Part shown: piece by piece, positions 15,176 through 25,413 of the stretch
How the letters are laid out: each line of letters begins with the position of its first letter
Position numbering within the stretch: position 1 is the first letter of the stretch
From: Spirochaetota bacterium
GTDB taxonomy: Bacteria; Spirochaetota; Spirochaetia; Treponematales; Rectinemataceae
Assembly: GCA_026398595.1 (NCBI GenBank)
Contig: JAPLSO010000048.1
Span: 1-64,000 of the forward strand
Direction of reading: 5' to 3'
Length of the DNA: 64,000 nt
Notes under the pieces: generated by a model
What the model was told of the DNA's origin: nothing
Databases searched by the model: none
Seen by the model: the letters and a program-made list of their open reading frames with translations, nothing else
Position numbers and translations under genes: made by a program

Positions 15176-17746
15176 CTAAAGGCTGAGATTTCCTGAAACA
15201 GTAAAGGTTGAAGTCAGTGCATCGTCGCTGTTTCTGACGAGCGAATCCACATAGCCGACTTTCAAGGTCGCGCTCGTTTCCAAGATGCCAAATTTCTTCT
15301 CGAGGGTGAAGCCGCCGCCTATGCCGTATTTCTGCAGGCTTGACGTCTTGAACAGCTGATCGAACGTAGCGTCGAAGGTCATCTTGTCGAAAAATCCTTT
15401 CGATACGGCGAATTTAGCATCGTAGCTGAACAGGATATCGGAAGCAGCGGCCGTGGTCCATTCATGCTCAAATGCAAGATTCAGCTTATATTGCTTGTAC
15501 TGCAGACCGGTGTCGATTCCGTACATCAAGTCCCAGATGCTGGAACCGTTCGTTGCGCCGTCGACCAGTGTATAGGTTATGTAAGAATCCTTGGTCTTGC
15601 CCCCGAGCGTGATGATGAAATCACCGAGCTTGAGACGCCCGCTCTTCATCTGGATGCCGCCCGTATGGGTGAGGGTAGTGTCATTTTTCGCGGAAGCCTT
15701 TATGAGCGCCTTGGCCGCAGCGTCGCTGATGCTTTCAGCAAGTATATCCGTGTCTGTGGTTGCCCATTCGAACTGGTAGGTGAAGGAAGCGTTGGCAAAA
15801 ATCCCCGAGGGAGGTGTCGCGAAGGCCACGTCGACCGTGTTGATGATGTTCGATATATCGTCCTCGGTCGGAGTGGCCGTAGAGGTCATGCTGGGACTTA
15901 TCAGGGGCAATATGTCGTTGAAAAGGATGTCCGGTATATTATCCTTTGCCCTGTCGAAGGAGAGGGACAGATCGAAATCCCCGATTGGCCTTTCCCACGA
16001 ACCTCCCCAATCCATCACGTCAGAATCGACAGAAGCGCCGAGGCTCTTATAGGAGGCGTCGGTCTTGTGGAACCAGCCTTTCAGGCCAATTGGGTCTGAA
16101 TTCAGATCGGCGCCGTAAGTGAGGCCCCACAGGTTGCGGTTGAGGGCATTCACTACAAGCCCATCGGACAGCGGGAAATAGTCGAAGACAGGGAAGATCG
16201 CGGTGACCGTGTCGACGTAGCCCAGGTAGGGAGCGATATCGAGGTCGAAACCTTCATTTATATCATGAGCCAGTCTGGTTGTATCGAGAATTGTACCAGC
16301 CGAGTCAGTATAGAGTGACAATCCAAGCCCGGCATTAAGGTTGAAGAATTTATTGATTGTTCCGGTACCCAGACCTACCACCAGGTTTTCATTCGGTTTG
16401 ATCAGCGCGAGATCGTACAGAGTGCCTATGGGCGATATGCCCGAGGATCTGATGTCGTCGTACCTGCCCTGGAGAGAACTGATGAAGGAGACATTGGTCT
16501 GAAGCCACCAGTAGTCAAAGAAGCCGATGCTTGCCTTCAGGCCGAAGAAATTCTGGGGCCATGCAGTCTGGTACTGCCCCAAGTCGGACAATCCCTTGCC
16601 CACGGCTACCTTCAGGAAGGGAGTATCGAAGGACAGTGATGACCCCCGGAACGTGAAGTCCTTGATCGTCTCGTCCTGGAACGTGGTTTTCTGGTCGCCG
16701 AAGGTATACCGCAGGAAAGGATCGAAAATGGAGAGCCTGGCGTAGATCTGGTTCGAATTGTAGAACTTCCTCGCTATTTCGCCTGAATAGTTGAACTCGT
16801 TCGCGAAATCCCAGGGATTCCAGAGGTTCATGATATTCTGGTAATCAGCTATGAGGGAATTGGGATAGGCTGCGGGGATGTCAAAGACCGAGATATCGTC
16901 GCCAAGCCCGAGACCGAGATCCAGGGCCAGCGGCCCGGCCTTCAAGGATGTTTCTCCGCCCACGTCGTACTTGAGATTGAGATCGTCGGCTAGATCCGAG
17001 AAGAAAGTCCCCAGATTCGTCGTATTGGCCGATTTCCCTATATCTAAGGTGTTTTCCAGCGTGAAATCGATTTTATAGGTTGCCTTGGCTGAGAAGAAAG
17101 GCCCCGTCTCTTTGGCGAGCGAGAACGAGACATCCTCCTTGCGCTTGTTGTTGAACATGTCGACAACGGAGACGGTAACCACGGCTTCCGTGCGCCTATC
17201 GTCGACGGGGGTGATCAGGAAGGCCAACTTGTTCTGGATCATGGCGGCTTTGGTTATGAACTTACCATCATAGAGGATTTCGAAATCATCTATCGCGCTG
17301 TCGTCGGTGACTTCGAATACGACCAGCTGTTCCTTCCTTTTTTGGAGATGCTTGTTTTCAGGGGACAGCAGCTTCAGCGAGGGCGAAACCACGTCGCTGA
17401 CCAGCCTTGACTTGAAATAGCCCGTTTCCGGGACCCTCAAGAATACGCCTTTCGTCGTCTGCGCCAGGACATAGTAGGAAAGTTCCTTGCCTTTCCTCAA
17501 ATAGGTGAAGGGAATGTGGACACTCCAGGCTCCCTCCTTCTCGGCGAAAAGGGCATAGAGAGGCTGCTCGCCTCCTTCCTGCAGGAAATAGAAGCGGGCC
17601 TGGGCGATAGAGACCCCTTCCTCGATGGTCAAGCTCAGGTCCAGATCCTTGTACGACAGGATTTCGTTGGGGACGGAGATGTCCAGTCCGAAGAGCCCAG
17701 CCGCAACCCAGGAGAACAAGACAAGCGCAATGATGGGTTTCTTCAT
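15176..17746 (-). CDS. Large outer-membrane beta-barrel protein with N-terminal Ig-like region
   Basis: The 856-residue protein has a signal peptide (KKPIIALVLFSWVAAGLFG). The mature N-terminal part (about 20-230) looks like two Ig-like sandwich domains, and the rest is long alternating amphipathic strands with aromatic belts (for example FFDYWWLQTNVSF), periodic glycines and short charged turns, ending in TFTVSGNLSL. This pattern fits an outer-membrane barrel of 20 or more strands. I do not recognise a named family. It lies 22 bp downstream of the giant Ig-repeat gene and should be co-transcribed, so the two may work together at the cell surface. Confidence 0.75.
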   Translation of the reverse strand: MKKPIIALVLFSWVAAGLFGLDISVPNEILSYKDLDLSLTIEEGVSIAQARFYFLQEGGEQPLYALFAEKEGAWSVHIPFTYLRKGKELSYYVLAQTTKGVFLRVPETGYFKSRLVSDVVSPSLKLLSPENKHLQKRKEQLVVFEVTDDSAIDDFEILYDGKFITKAAMIQNKLAFLITPVDDRRTEAVVTVSVVDMFNNKRKEDVSFSLAKETGPFFSAKATYKIDFTLENTLDIGKSANTTNLGTFFSDLADDLNLKYDVGGETSLKAGPLALDLGLGLGDDISVFDIPAAYPNSLIADYQNIMNLWNPWDFANEFNYSGEIARKFYNSNQIYARLSIFDPFLRYTFGDQKTTFQDETIKDFTFRGSSLSFDTPFLKVAVGKGLSDLGQYQTAWPQNFFGLKASIGFFDYWWLQTNVSFISSLQGRYDDIRSSGISPIGTLYDLALIKPNENLVVGLGTGTINKFFNLNAGLGLSLYTDSAGTILDTTRLAHDINEGFDLDIAPYLGYVDTVTAIFPVFDYFPLSDGLVVNALNRNLWGLTYGADLNSDPIGLKGWFHKTDASYKSLGASVDSDVMDWGGSWERPIGDFDLSLSFDRAKDNIPDILFNDILPLISPSMTSTATPTEDDISNIINTVDVAFATPPSGIFANASFTYQFEWATTDTDILAESISDAAAKALIKASAKNDTTLTHTGGIQMKSGRLKLGDFIITLGGKTKDSYITYTLVDGATNGSSIWDLMYGIDTGLQYKQYKLNLAFEHEWTTAAASDILFSYDAKFAVSKGFFDKMTFDATFDQLFKTSSLQKYGIGGGFTLEKKFGILETSATLKVGYVDSLVRNSDDALTSTFTVSGNLSL

Positions 17747-17768
17747 TTTATCATACCTTTTTTAGGCA

Positions 17769-20700
17769 TCATTTGCCGAAAAGATTGTTGAAAATCCCGA
17801 GTAGCCCAGGATCCGCCGGTCTTCCGCCTGGCCCAAAGGAACCTCTCGTTCCTCCTGTATTGGGATCGATAGGATTGCCCGGATCAAATGAAGGAGGCGT
17901 GTTCTTATCCTGATCGTCTGTCCCCTGATCCTGGTTCTGGCCTTGGCCGCCGTCTGCCGCGTTTACCCGTATTCTCTTCAGGACACTCAGCTTCCTGCCA
18001 TCCCTGCCTGTCGCTTCCACGGTGATGACATGTTCGCCAATCGAGAGCTGGTTAAGGTTTCCGAGGTTGAGACTTGTGCCTCTTCCTAAGAAGCCGTTCA
18101 GGTGGGAAGTCCAGGTGATGGCATTTCCCGTCAGGGTGGAACCGTTCCTGTCTTGGGCCGCCGCCTCCAGGATGAACTGCGTACCCTTCTGCATGATCAG
18201 GGGTTCATTTGTGGGTGAGATGCCCAGGTTCATCGGCCCCATAACCCTTAGGAAGAACGTGAATGAGGACAGGACCCGCGTTCCCGAAAGCGCGTCGACC
18301 GTAATAGAGCGATTGCCGGGAGTCAGGCGGGCCGACGTCAGGTCGAGCCGTGGGCCTGTGGCGACAGAAGCCGCAGCCAGATCTGTATGCCACTGTATGG
18401 AATCGACGCCAGTCAGACCGGCGACAACGGCCTCCACGCTGCCTGCTCCTCCTTCGAGGTTGAATTCGGCAGGTGCGTTGTCAACGAATACTCCACTCCT
18501 CTGCCTGTACACGTTAAGGGTGAAGGTCAAATCTCTGGTCAGTGAATTCTCGCTGGCCGAGATGTCGAGTTTGAACACGCCCTCGGTCTGCAGGAGGCTT
18601 GCGGGTATCATCGAAGTGTAAAGCCTGGTTCCATCGACGGATGACCAGGAGCCCGCCACCAGAACGTCGTTGAGTTTCATGGTAAATGTAGGTAAAACGA
18701 AGCCGGTGAGGGCGACCGTGACAGGAATGGCTTCATTGACCCAGAACAGGTTGCCGGAGACAGGGCTTGTCAATGTTGCCAGCGCGTTCCTGGTCAGTCC
18801 GACAGGATAGTCTCTTCTGAATATTTCCCTCGCGCCTTCATTGGCTAAGTCCGAATCGACAACGAGTGCTGTGATGAAAGCAGGGCCTTCGGAAAAGGCT
18901 GTAAGGTCGCTATAGGTGAATGCGGCTTCTCGACCCGTTTTGGTGACGCTACGCTCTCCCTGTTTCAAGGTCCAGGAGACAAGAGGCGCGATGCCGCCCG
19001 TGTAGTCCGCTCTCACCGCAAGAGGAGCGCTGCCTTCGGAAACCAGATAAGCAGGCTGGCCATTATTGATGGTTGCCGTGATAGCCGATACCGGCGTGTA
19101 GACCCTGAGCGAAAGCGTGCCTGTTCCCTTCGCTCCGTAATTGTCCACGGCCGTTCCGATGATGCGCCATTCGCCTGGGGCAGCATTGTTCAGCAGGAAG
19201 GGATTGCCGTCCCCAATCCTCGTGCCATCCTGTTTCATCCACGCGATAGTGCCCGTGTATGCCTGATCATCCTCAACCCTTGCAGACAGTACGATTGGCG
19301 TTCCTGCGGCGTACTGCCCTCCCGGAGTGGTATCTGCAATTGTCACTTTCGGATTTCCATTGACTAAAAAGCCAACTTCAGCCCGGTCTACCGATCCATT
19401 CTCCGAATACTGGGCCACGAGAGTATAGGGTCCCGGAGTCTCCGGCGCCCTCAGCGAGCTGATGGAGTTCAAGGTTTGGCCGTTGAGAGCCCAAGTCACC
19501 CTTCCCGCGGCGATGTTCTGCGGCAAACCGAGGATATCGGGGGTCAAGACATCGCCTGAGTTCACTACCGATCCATGGGGCCAGTAGATGCTCAACGCCA
19601 GGGGTGTTCTTGCCACGTTTACTGAAATCTTCTTTGTCCCGCGTTCCATCCCTCTGCTATCCAGATACCTGACGGTGATGGCCGCCTCTCCCAGCGCCTT
19701 CGGCCTGAAGGAAGCCGAGGCTCCCGTGAATAGTTCGGGCTGGACAGTCGTGTCGTCGAGGTACTGCACGGTCCAGTTGAAGCTCCCGGTTCCCGATGCA
19801 TCGCCGCCCTGTGTTCCTAACGTAGCCATGAGCGGAAGATTGTATTCTCTGAAGTAGGTCCCGCCTGCCATCGGCGATTGGATGTCGACCGCCAACTGAC
19901 CGGCTTCAACGCTGAAGGGAACCTGCCTGGTCGCCGTCACTCCCTGGCTGTCCCTCGTGCTGGCCGAGAGAAGGTGTTGGCCGATATCGCCTGCGAGGAG
20001 AACTCTTGCGGTGCCGCTAGTCAGTTTCACCCCGTCGAAGAATATCTCGATGAGCGGCGAAGCATTCTGATCCTCGACATCGAAGGCGGAGGCTGTCCAG
20101 GAGAGAGTCTGGCCTGTATACTGGATGGCCGGAGTCGCAAGCGAGAGCGTCGGCGGACTATTGACCGTCAGATTGATCGTGGTCAGCTTTTCCTTCGTCC
20201 TGCCGAAGGCCGCAGTCGTCAGCTTGAGCTGCTTCTGGCCTGTTAGTCCGTTCGGATTGAAGGAAGTGTCGCTGCCGACCGCTATAACCGTGCCATCGAT
20301 CGACCAGGAGAAGGCGGCTCCGGCTTCGCCTGAAGCCGATAGGGCGATTGTCCTGCCCACGGAGTAGGTTATAGCCGCCCCGTTGAGCGGCTGGTTGATG
20401 ATCGGTTCCGCTATATCACGGACGATCACGGTCCTTTCCGGAGTCGTCCTTGTCATGTCACCCTTTTCATAACGGGCCTGGATTCTCTGGCTGCCCAGGG
20501 CCGTCCCGGTGAAGTTGTAGGTGAGCCCTTTGGACCCGGTATTGGCGCCGTTCACAAACCAGGAGATGTACTGTGCGGCGTCGTTCAGATTGAACTGGGA
20601 CCCTGCCACCCTATCGGCTCCCGCCATGCAGGTGACTGTATTTCCGACTATGAGTTCGGCTCCGGAAGCTGGAGTCAGAAGATTGAGCTGGAAGTCGATC

Positions 20701-23700
20701 TGGACTTCGATGTTGACAGAAGCGGATGCGGTTCTTCCCAAGGGATCGGTAGCATTCGCCGAGACGACATGCCTTCCGGGAAGCAGCCTGCCAAGGGAGC
20801 CGGAGGCGAAGTTGCTGTTGGGGACAAGGTTACCGTCGATCCTCCAGGATATGCCCGTCGCCTGTCCTGATACGATCGCCATGGAGACCATGAAATTCGC
20901 GTCCGGGGACAGCCGGGCTTCGTTTGCCGGCTGGGTTATGGAGATCGCCAGCGGTGGATAGACCGTCACCGTTGTTTCCTTTGCCGTACCCGTTCCGAAG
21001 CTATCGAGTGCCGTCACCGATATGACATGTCTCCCGACAGGTAGGGTGGAGATGGCAAATCTCGGCGTCTGCATCTGGCCAATGACGATGTCGTCCATCT
21101 TGTAGGTATAGGAGGCTATCAAGTCCTCGCCGCCGCTGATTGTCGTCTGAATGGTCAAGGTATCGCCTAACGCGAGCGAGGCGGGCAACGCGGAGACACT
21201 CACTATCGCAACGCGTCCCGCCACGCTGACGTCGCGGCTTGTAATTCCGCTGCCGGCGTACTCATACTCCCCGTAGACCGCGGCTGGAAGCCTCACTCCC
21301 GAGGCGAAGCCCCGAACCGATATGGAATGGGCCCCTGGCTCGAAGCTTGCGGTCAGACTGCTATAGGTCTGGTTGTCAACCGTCCATACGACCCGGTCGA
21401 TATCCCTTTTCTCGACCTGCAGGGGGATAGCTGTCCGGGAGGGGAATTTTCCGTTCACTGCCATGGCAGCAGGCATGATGATGCTTATATAAGGATCGAT
21501 CACCTTTACCCTGAAGGACTTGTCCGCCGTTATATTGTTCAGGATTCCGCGGACCGTAAAGTTTATCTCGTTGTCGGAGGCGGAAGGCGTGAAGGAGTAT
21601 TCAGCACCCTGGGTGCCGCTTCCCGACACTAGGGCACCGTTCCTGAACCATTTGATGGTCTCTCCGCCGCTCTTTGTGACGGTGAAGTTGTACTGCTTTC
21701 CGGCGATTATCCTATCGCCGTCCTTTATTCCTACTATAGAGAAACTGGGAGGAGTCCTGTTCTCGACGGCGAAGGATACGGAATTGCTGTAGATGCTCAG
21801 CTCCGAGGCCGAACCGCTGGTCACGAATTTCCCCACGACGTAGAGGCTGTGGCTGCCCTGTGCTACGCTGTTCCAATTGAAGGCCGAAGGCAGGGCCGTA
21901 CCATCGAGAATAAAGCTGTAGGAGCTGAGATCGCTGGTTATCACGACAGGCGTGGGAATGGAATTCATGGCAAAGACAGTCCCGTCGGCGGGGGATGTAA
22001 TGGAAATGCTGGGGCTGATGATCTTAACTATCCACTCGTGGTAGACGCTCAAACCGTGGCTATCGGCGACCGTCGCGCGGACGGTGAACTGCCCGGCTTC
22101 CCCGAAGCTGTGGGAGATGGAATTCCCCGTGGCCTCCGTAACGACAGTACCATTATTGAGTATACGCCATGCGATCGGCAGCAGAGTGTTGTCGCTCGAA
22201 GCGCCGAGGCTGAAGTCGGTGTTCCGCCCCATCGCTTCACGCACGGTTGAGCCGGAAGGAGAGAAACTCGTGATCACGGGCGGCTGGTCGCTGTAGATCG
22301 AAAGACGTATCGCCGCAGACTGCCCCGTGAATTCGCGCGTGCCGCCGCCGCTGTCGACCGCATTCACCCTCCATCCCGCCTGTACCATATGCTGGCCGGT
22401 TTGCGTGAATGTTTTGTTCCACGCCCCTGTCTCGATTCCATCCACTATCCAGTAGAGCTCGGAATCGGCTGTCGAAGCGCTGACAGGTATGACCGTCCCC
22501 ACCTTGAACTCTGTGACTGAAGGAGCCGAAAAGTATACGGCAGGATCGACGATCTTGACGGATACGGAGGCGGCCCCCGTTATGCCGTCCGCGTTTCTGA
22601 CGTGATAGGAAACCGCCAGGAGCTTCCTGGCAAGGCCTGCGGGCGGCGAATAGCTGTTGGAGGCCAGTCTTATGCCATCTATCTCCCACCAGGCGGCGGC
22701 ACTACTTGATGAAGGACTGACGTCGGCGCTGAATCTATAGTTTTCACCCGTCTTCATGACCATACCGTTCCGCGGGAATCCTATGGTGACCACGGGAGGC
22801 GTGAGATCCTTCACGCTGAAAGAAATCCTGGCTGACTCCTTGCTGTATTCGGTCGGGTTCCCGGTCGAATCAACCGCGTTCCAGTAGCCGATGGCATAGA
22901 GCTGATGACTTCCGGTTCCCAGTTCGGAAAGCTTCTTGAAAGAAGATCCCATCTGGACTTCGTCTATGAACCAGCTGATCCTTGCCGCGTTGGGCGCGTT
23001 CATGACCGGCGAAAGCGTGGCTGTGAGTGCGAAGACAGCGTTCTGGGCTGGACTGGCAACGGTCATCACAGGATCTGTCACATTGATCCGGACTGATGTC
23101 TGGCCCTGCTTCTGGTAGGTATCGATGGCAGTGATGGTCAAGGTATACTCGCCCGCAGTCCTTGGAGCGAAATTGAGCTGGCTGCCCGTCGTGCCGTTCT
23201 GCGAAACATCGGGGCCGCTCACGGTCCAGGTGATCGTGCCCATGGGGTTTTCATTCTCCACGTTTGCGGTCACCCTGACCGATGTTCCAAGTATCAGACT
23301 GACTCCCGACTCCGGCTTGGCAATCGAGACGACGGGAGCGTTCCCCGTCACCGTCACCTTCGCCTTCGCCGATTCCACGGTCTTTGTTGTGCCGTTCAGG
23401 TCGGCTCGCGTGGTTCCCGTAACATAAACTTCATGCTGTCCTACATCGGCGAAAGTAAAGTTTTTCTGGCTTCCCGTGCCGATACTGCTCCCGTCCACGA
23501 ACCATTCGTAGGAGACGACATCCCTGGTATTCTGGCTGTCGACGGCAAGGGGGACCTGGGTATTCTTGACCACGGTCCTGGTCGTGCTCGCAAGAAGTGC
23601 GACCGCCGGCTCGAGTACTGTCAGGTAGATAATCTGCGAATTCTTGGATAAAGCCAGAGAGTCGGTTACCGTGAGGAATGCCGAGAGCGAATTGGCCATA

Positions 23701-24479
23701 TACCGCTGGGTCGGACTCCAGGTGACCTCCATCCCGTTCTTGGTACCGCTGCCGATCGTCCAGACCGAGCGGGCCTCGGTCGCCCCTTCCGCGAAGACCG
23801 CACTGCCGCGGAAGTTGTAGCTCTCGCCGACAATGAGTATGCCGTTTGCGGCCGGTTCGCTGGCCGTGACCGTCATCCCGGTATGGATCTTTAATGTCAG
23901 GCTCTGTACCAGTCCGGTAGTGGAGGAGAAAAAGGTCGTCCCGTCGGTATTGTACGGCATGACATACCAGGTATGTGACGATCCGGGGACGAGGATATCG
24001 GACAACTGGTAGCTATCCCCCGTGGTGAGGCCTTTGTACCGGTCGTCCAGATAGACGCGGTATTCGCTCACCCAGGTGGAATAGTCAGTGCCGACGTAGC
24101 TCCAGGAGAAAAGCGGATTGAACGGATTCGAAACATCAGCGATGTATTTCAGCTTAGGAATCGGGAAGTTGATGGTCTTCGTCAGGGAGGTGATCATCGA
24201 TCCGTTCCAGTCGATGTAGCTGATGAGGAGCGAATAGCTTCCGCCGGCGCGGAAAGGCACGGCGCTTAGATCGTAGGTAACGTAGCCGTTGGTCGTATCA
24301 GAGGGGTAGCCCTTGATGGACGAAGATCCGGCCGTAGACTTCCTATGGCTTTTCGTAGCTGTATAGTTTGTTACGCCCGGCCCGTTAATAACGATCCTGG
24401 TCGATGAGGTCGATACCAGCCTTGCCTCATCGTATACGGGAATTTCTGGCACCTGGAAGGTGAGGCTTCGGTTGTCCAC
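17769..24479 (-). CDS. Giant Ig-like/PKD-repeat surface protein, severed from its signal peptide
   Basis: The 2236 residues consist of more than twenty ~90-100-residue Ig-like (PKD/Big-type) modules. Recurrent phrases such as SWFIDG, YEWFVDGS, WRIDGN and VTATDS-type strands and linkers (VKIVDP, VKVIDP, VKIISP) mark the modules. A low-complexity tail rich in Q, D, G and P (about 2175-2236) ends LLGIFNNLFGK. There is no signal peptide: the listed GTG start is only the first candidate, and the frame is open right back to the TAA at 24555, upstream of which the same frame encodes a secretion signal. The intact product was probably one ~2450-residue extracellular protein. Likely roles are adhesion or cell-surface structure (inference). 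Confidence 0.75.
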   Translation of the reverse strand: MDNRSLTFQVPEIPVYDEARLVSTSSTRIVINGPGVTNYTATKSHRKSTAGSSSIKGYPSDTTNGYVTYDLSAVPFRAGGSYSLLISYIDWNGSMITSLTKTINFPIPKLKYIADVSNPFNPLFSWSYVGTDYSTWVSEYRVYLDDRYKGLTTGDSYQLSDILVPGSSHTWYVMPYNTDGTTFFSSTTGLVQSLTLKIHTGMTVTASEPAANGILIVGESYNFRGSAVFAEGATEARSVWTIGSGTKNGMEVTWSPTQRYMANSLSAFLTVTDSLALSKNSQIIYLTVLEPAVALLASTTRTVVKNTQVPLAVDSQNTRDVVSYEWFVDGSSIGTGSQKNFTFADVGQHEVYVTGTTRADLNGTTKTVESAKAKVTVTGNAPVVSIAKPESGVSLILGTSVRVTANVENENPMGTITWTVSGPDVSQNGTTGSQLNFAPRTAGEYTLTITAIDTYQKQGQTSVRINVTDPVMTVASPAQNAVFALTATLSPVMNAPNAARISWFIDEVQMGSSFKKLSELGTGSHQLYAIGYWNAVDSTGNPTEYSKESARISFSVKDLTPPVVTIGFPRNGMVMKTGENYRFSADVSPSSSSAAAWWEIDGIRLASNSYSPPAGLARKLLAVSYHVRNADGITGAASVSVKIVDPAVYFSAPSVTEFKVGTVIPVSASTADSELYWIVDGIETGAWNKTFTQTGQHMVQAGWRVNAVDSGGGTREFTGQSAAIRLSIYSDQPPVITSFSPSGSTVREAMGRNTDFSLGASSDNTLLPIAWRILNNGTVVTEATGNSISHSFGEAGQFTVRATVADSHGLSVYHEWIVKIISPSISITSPADGTVFAMNSIPTPVVITSDLSSYSFILDGTALPSAFNWNSVAQGSHSLYVVGKFVTSGSASELSIYSNSVSFAVENRTPPSFSIVGIKDGDRIIAGKQYNFTVTKSGGETIKWFRNGALVSGSGTQGAEYSFTPSASDNEINFTVRGILNNITADKSFRVKVIDPYISIIMPAAMAVNGKFPSRTAIPLQVEKRDIDRVVWTVDNQTYSSLTASFEPGAHSISVRGFASGVRLPAAVYGEYEYAGSGITSRDVSVAGRVAIVSVSALPASLALGDTLTIQTTISGGEDLIASYTYKMDDIVIGQMQTPRFAISTLPVGRHVISVTALDSFGTGTAKETTVTVYPPLAISITQPANEARLSPDANFMVSMAIVSGQATGISWRIDGNLVPNSNFASGSLGRLLPGRHVVSANATDPLGRTASASVNIEVQIDFQLNLLTPASGAELIVGNTVTCMAGADRVAGSQFNLNDAAQYISWFVNGANTGSKGLTYNFTGTALGSQRIQARYEKGDMTRTTPERTVIVRDIAEPIINQPLNGAAITYSVGRTIALSASGEAGAAFSWSIDGTVIAVGSDTSFNPNGLTGQKQLKLTTAAFGRTKEKLTTINLTVNSPPTLSLATPAIQYTGQTLSWTASAFDVEDQNASPLIEIFFDGVKLTSGTARVLLAGDIGQHLLSASTRDSQGVTATRQVPFSVEAGQLAVDIQSPMAGGTYFREYNLPLMATLGTQGGDASGTGSFNWTVQYLDDTTVQPELFTGASASFRPKALGEAAITVRYLDSRGMERGTKKISVNVARTPLALSIYWPHGSVVNSGDVLTPDILGLPQNIAAGRVTWALNGQTLNSISSLRAPETPGPYTLVAQYSENGSVDRAEVGFLVNGNPKVTIADTTPGGQYAAGTPIVLSARVEDDQAYTGTIAWMKQDGTRIGDGNPFLLNNAAPGEWRIIGTAVDNYGAKGTGTLSLRVYTPVSAITATINNGQPAYLVSEGSAPLAVRADYTGGIAPLVSWTLKQGERSVTKTGREAAFTYSDLTAFSEGPAFITALVVDSDLANEGAREIFRRDYPVGLTRNALATLTSPVSGNLFWVNEAIPVTVALTGFVLPTFTMKLNDVLVAGSWSSVDGTRLYTSMIPASLLQTEGVFKLDISASENSLTRDLTFTLNVYRQRSGVFVDNAPAEFNLEGGAGSVEAVVAGLTGVDSIQWHTDLAAASVATGPRLDLTSARLTPGNRSITVDALSGTRVLSSFTFFLRVMGPMNLGISPTNEPLIMQKGTQFILEAAAQDRNGSTLTGNAITWTSHLNGFLGRGTSLNLGNLNQLSIGEHVITVEATGRDGRKLSVLKRIRVNAADGGQGQNQDQGTDDQDKNTPPSFDPGNPIDPNTGGTRGSFGPGGRPADPGLLGIFNNLFGK

Positions 24480-24554
24480 GGTAGGAAGGGCGACATTGCC
24501 GATAGCGCCGATCGTGACGACCTTGAAATCGACTTTAGCATTGGAATCGGTGGC

Positions 24555-25130
24555 TTAAATCCAGTCCCTTACTACTGTATACGAGGAGTTGATATCGTTT
24601 GGATTCGAGAGTGTTATTTCTGAGACCGTGAGGATTATGGAGTAAATCCCTTCGGGAATGCTCAGATTTGCTATGTTTTCTATCCCCGTAAAGCCCGTAT
24701 GTGCCAGGAGGGTGCTGCTCATCTCGAAATCGTCGTTCCTGATGTTGGAGAGATAGCTCAGCATATCGCTGTTGGTGAAGGTGAATGAGGAATTCCCCGA
24801 TATCTTCTTCACAAGATTCGTTTGCAGGTAATCATCGTGCCAGGCTCCGCCGAATTCGATCCTCAGCTTCATAAGCAGGAATGAGTCGCCTGCGCCGTTG
24901 TTGATGGTGATCGAGATTAAGGGCGTGCCGAGGATATCTCCCGTCTGGAAATTGGCTTTTTTCGTGGTGATGATATCGCCGGGTTGTTGGAGGACGCGTG
25001 CCCGGGCACCCCTCACCTGGCCGAAAGCCGGGGCGATGGCGACCGACAGCAGGAGGACCAAGGCCAAGGCGATAATCCGCACGGAATTGAAACGATTAGC
25101 GAAAGGGAATCGGTACATACGAGCCTCCAA
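24555..25130 (-). CDS. Secreted N-terminal piece of the giant surface protein
   Basis: The 191-residue product has a long signal sequence (residues ~17-38, IIALALVLLLSVAIAPAFG) followed by a beta-rich domain (DILGTPLISITINNGAGDSF, then FGGAWHDDYL). It ends at TAA 24555-24557, but the next codons in the same frame (ATDSNAKVDFKVV) continue without a break into the giant Ig-repeat protein. The distance 25130 to 24479 is exactly 217 codons. This is best read as one gene with a premature stop; a genuine separate small secreted protein is the alternative. GGAGG lies before the ATG at 25130. Confidence 0.72.
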   Translation of the reverse strand: MEARMYRFPFANRFNSVRIIALALVLLLSVAIAPAFGQVRGARARVLQQPGDIITTKKANFQTGDILGTPLISITINNGAGDSFLLMKLRIEFGGAWHDDYLQTNLVKKISGNSSFTFTNSDMLSYLSNIRNDDFEMSSTLLAHTGFTGIENIANLSIPEGIYSIILTVSEITLSNPNDINSSYTVVRDWI

Positions 25131-25287
25131 ATAACAGGCCGACTGCCAGTCAGGTTCTCGGCGAAGTTCCTATTCGGAACCGGAAATCAGGAATTCCCGC
25201 CCTTCTGGAGGCAACGAAACCAGCGTAGATGTTCTTTGGACGGGAAAGACGGCGATAATGCCTTGAAATCCTATGAGTGTTGATTTT

Positions 25288-25306
25288 TATGAAAATTTTC
25301 GTCATA
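25288..25306. promoter_or_regulatory. Inverted repeat in the surface-operon leader
   Basis: TATGAAAATTTTCGTCATA is an imperfect palindrome whose core GAAAATTTTC is perfect. It lies just downstream of the candidate promoter, a plausible repressor site. The rest of the 283-bp gap 25131-25413 shows nothing else clear. Confidence 0.35.
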
Positions 25307-25322
25307 AAGCAAGCTTCGTTCT

Positions 25323-25351
25323 ATTTATTCGAGCTGTCAATTCTTTTTCAA
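25323..25351 (-). promoter_or_regulatory. Candidate promoter of the surface-protein operon
   Basis: TTGAAA (25346-25351), a 17-bp spacer and ATAAAT (25323-25328) lie on the minus strand, about 190 bp before the start at 25130, which would leave a long 5' leader. Confidence 0.45.
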
Positions 25352-25413
25352 GTCTTGCTGTTGAAAATATGATCGGAGCCCGAGCGGCTAACGACAAACG
25401 TCCTGTACGGCCT

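Noticed and set aside
15464-16099. Plus-strand frames inside the barrel gene
   Set aside because: Composition-driven mirror frames of a strongly supported gene; no domains.
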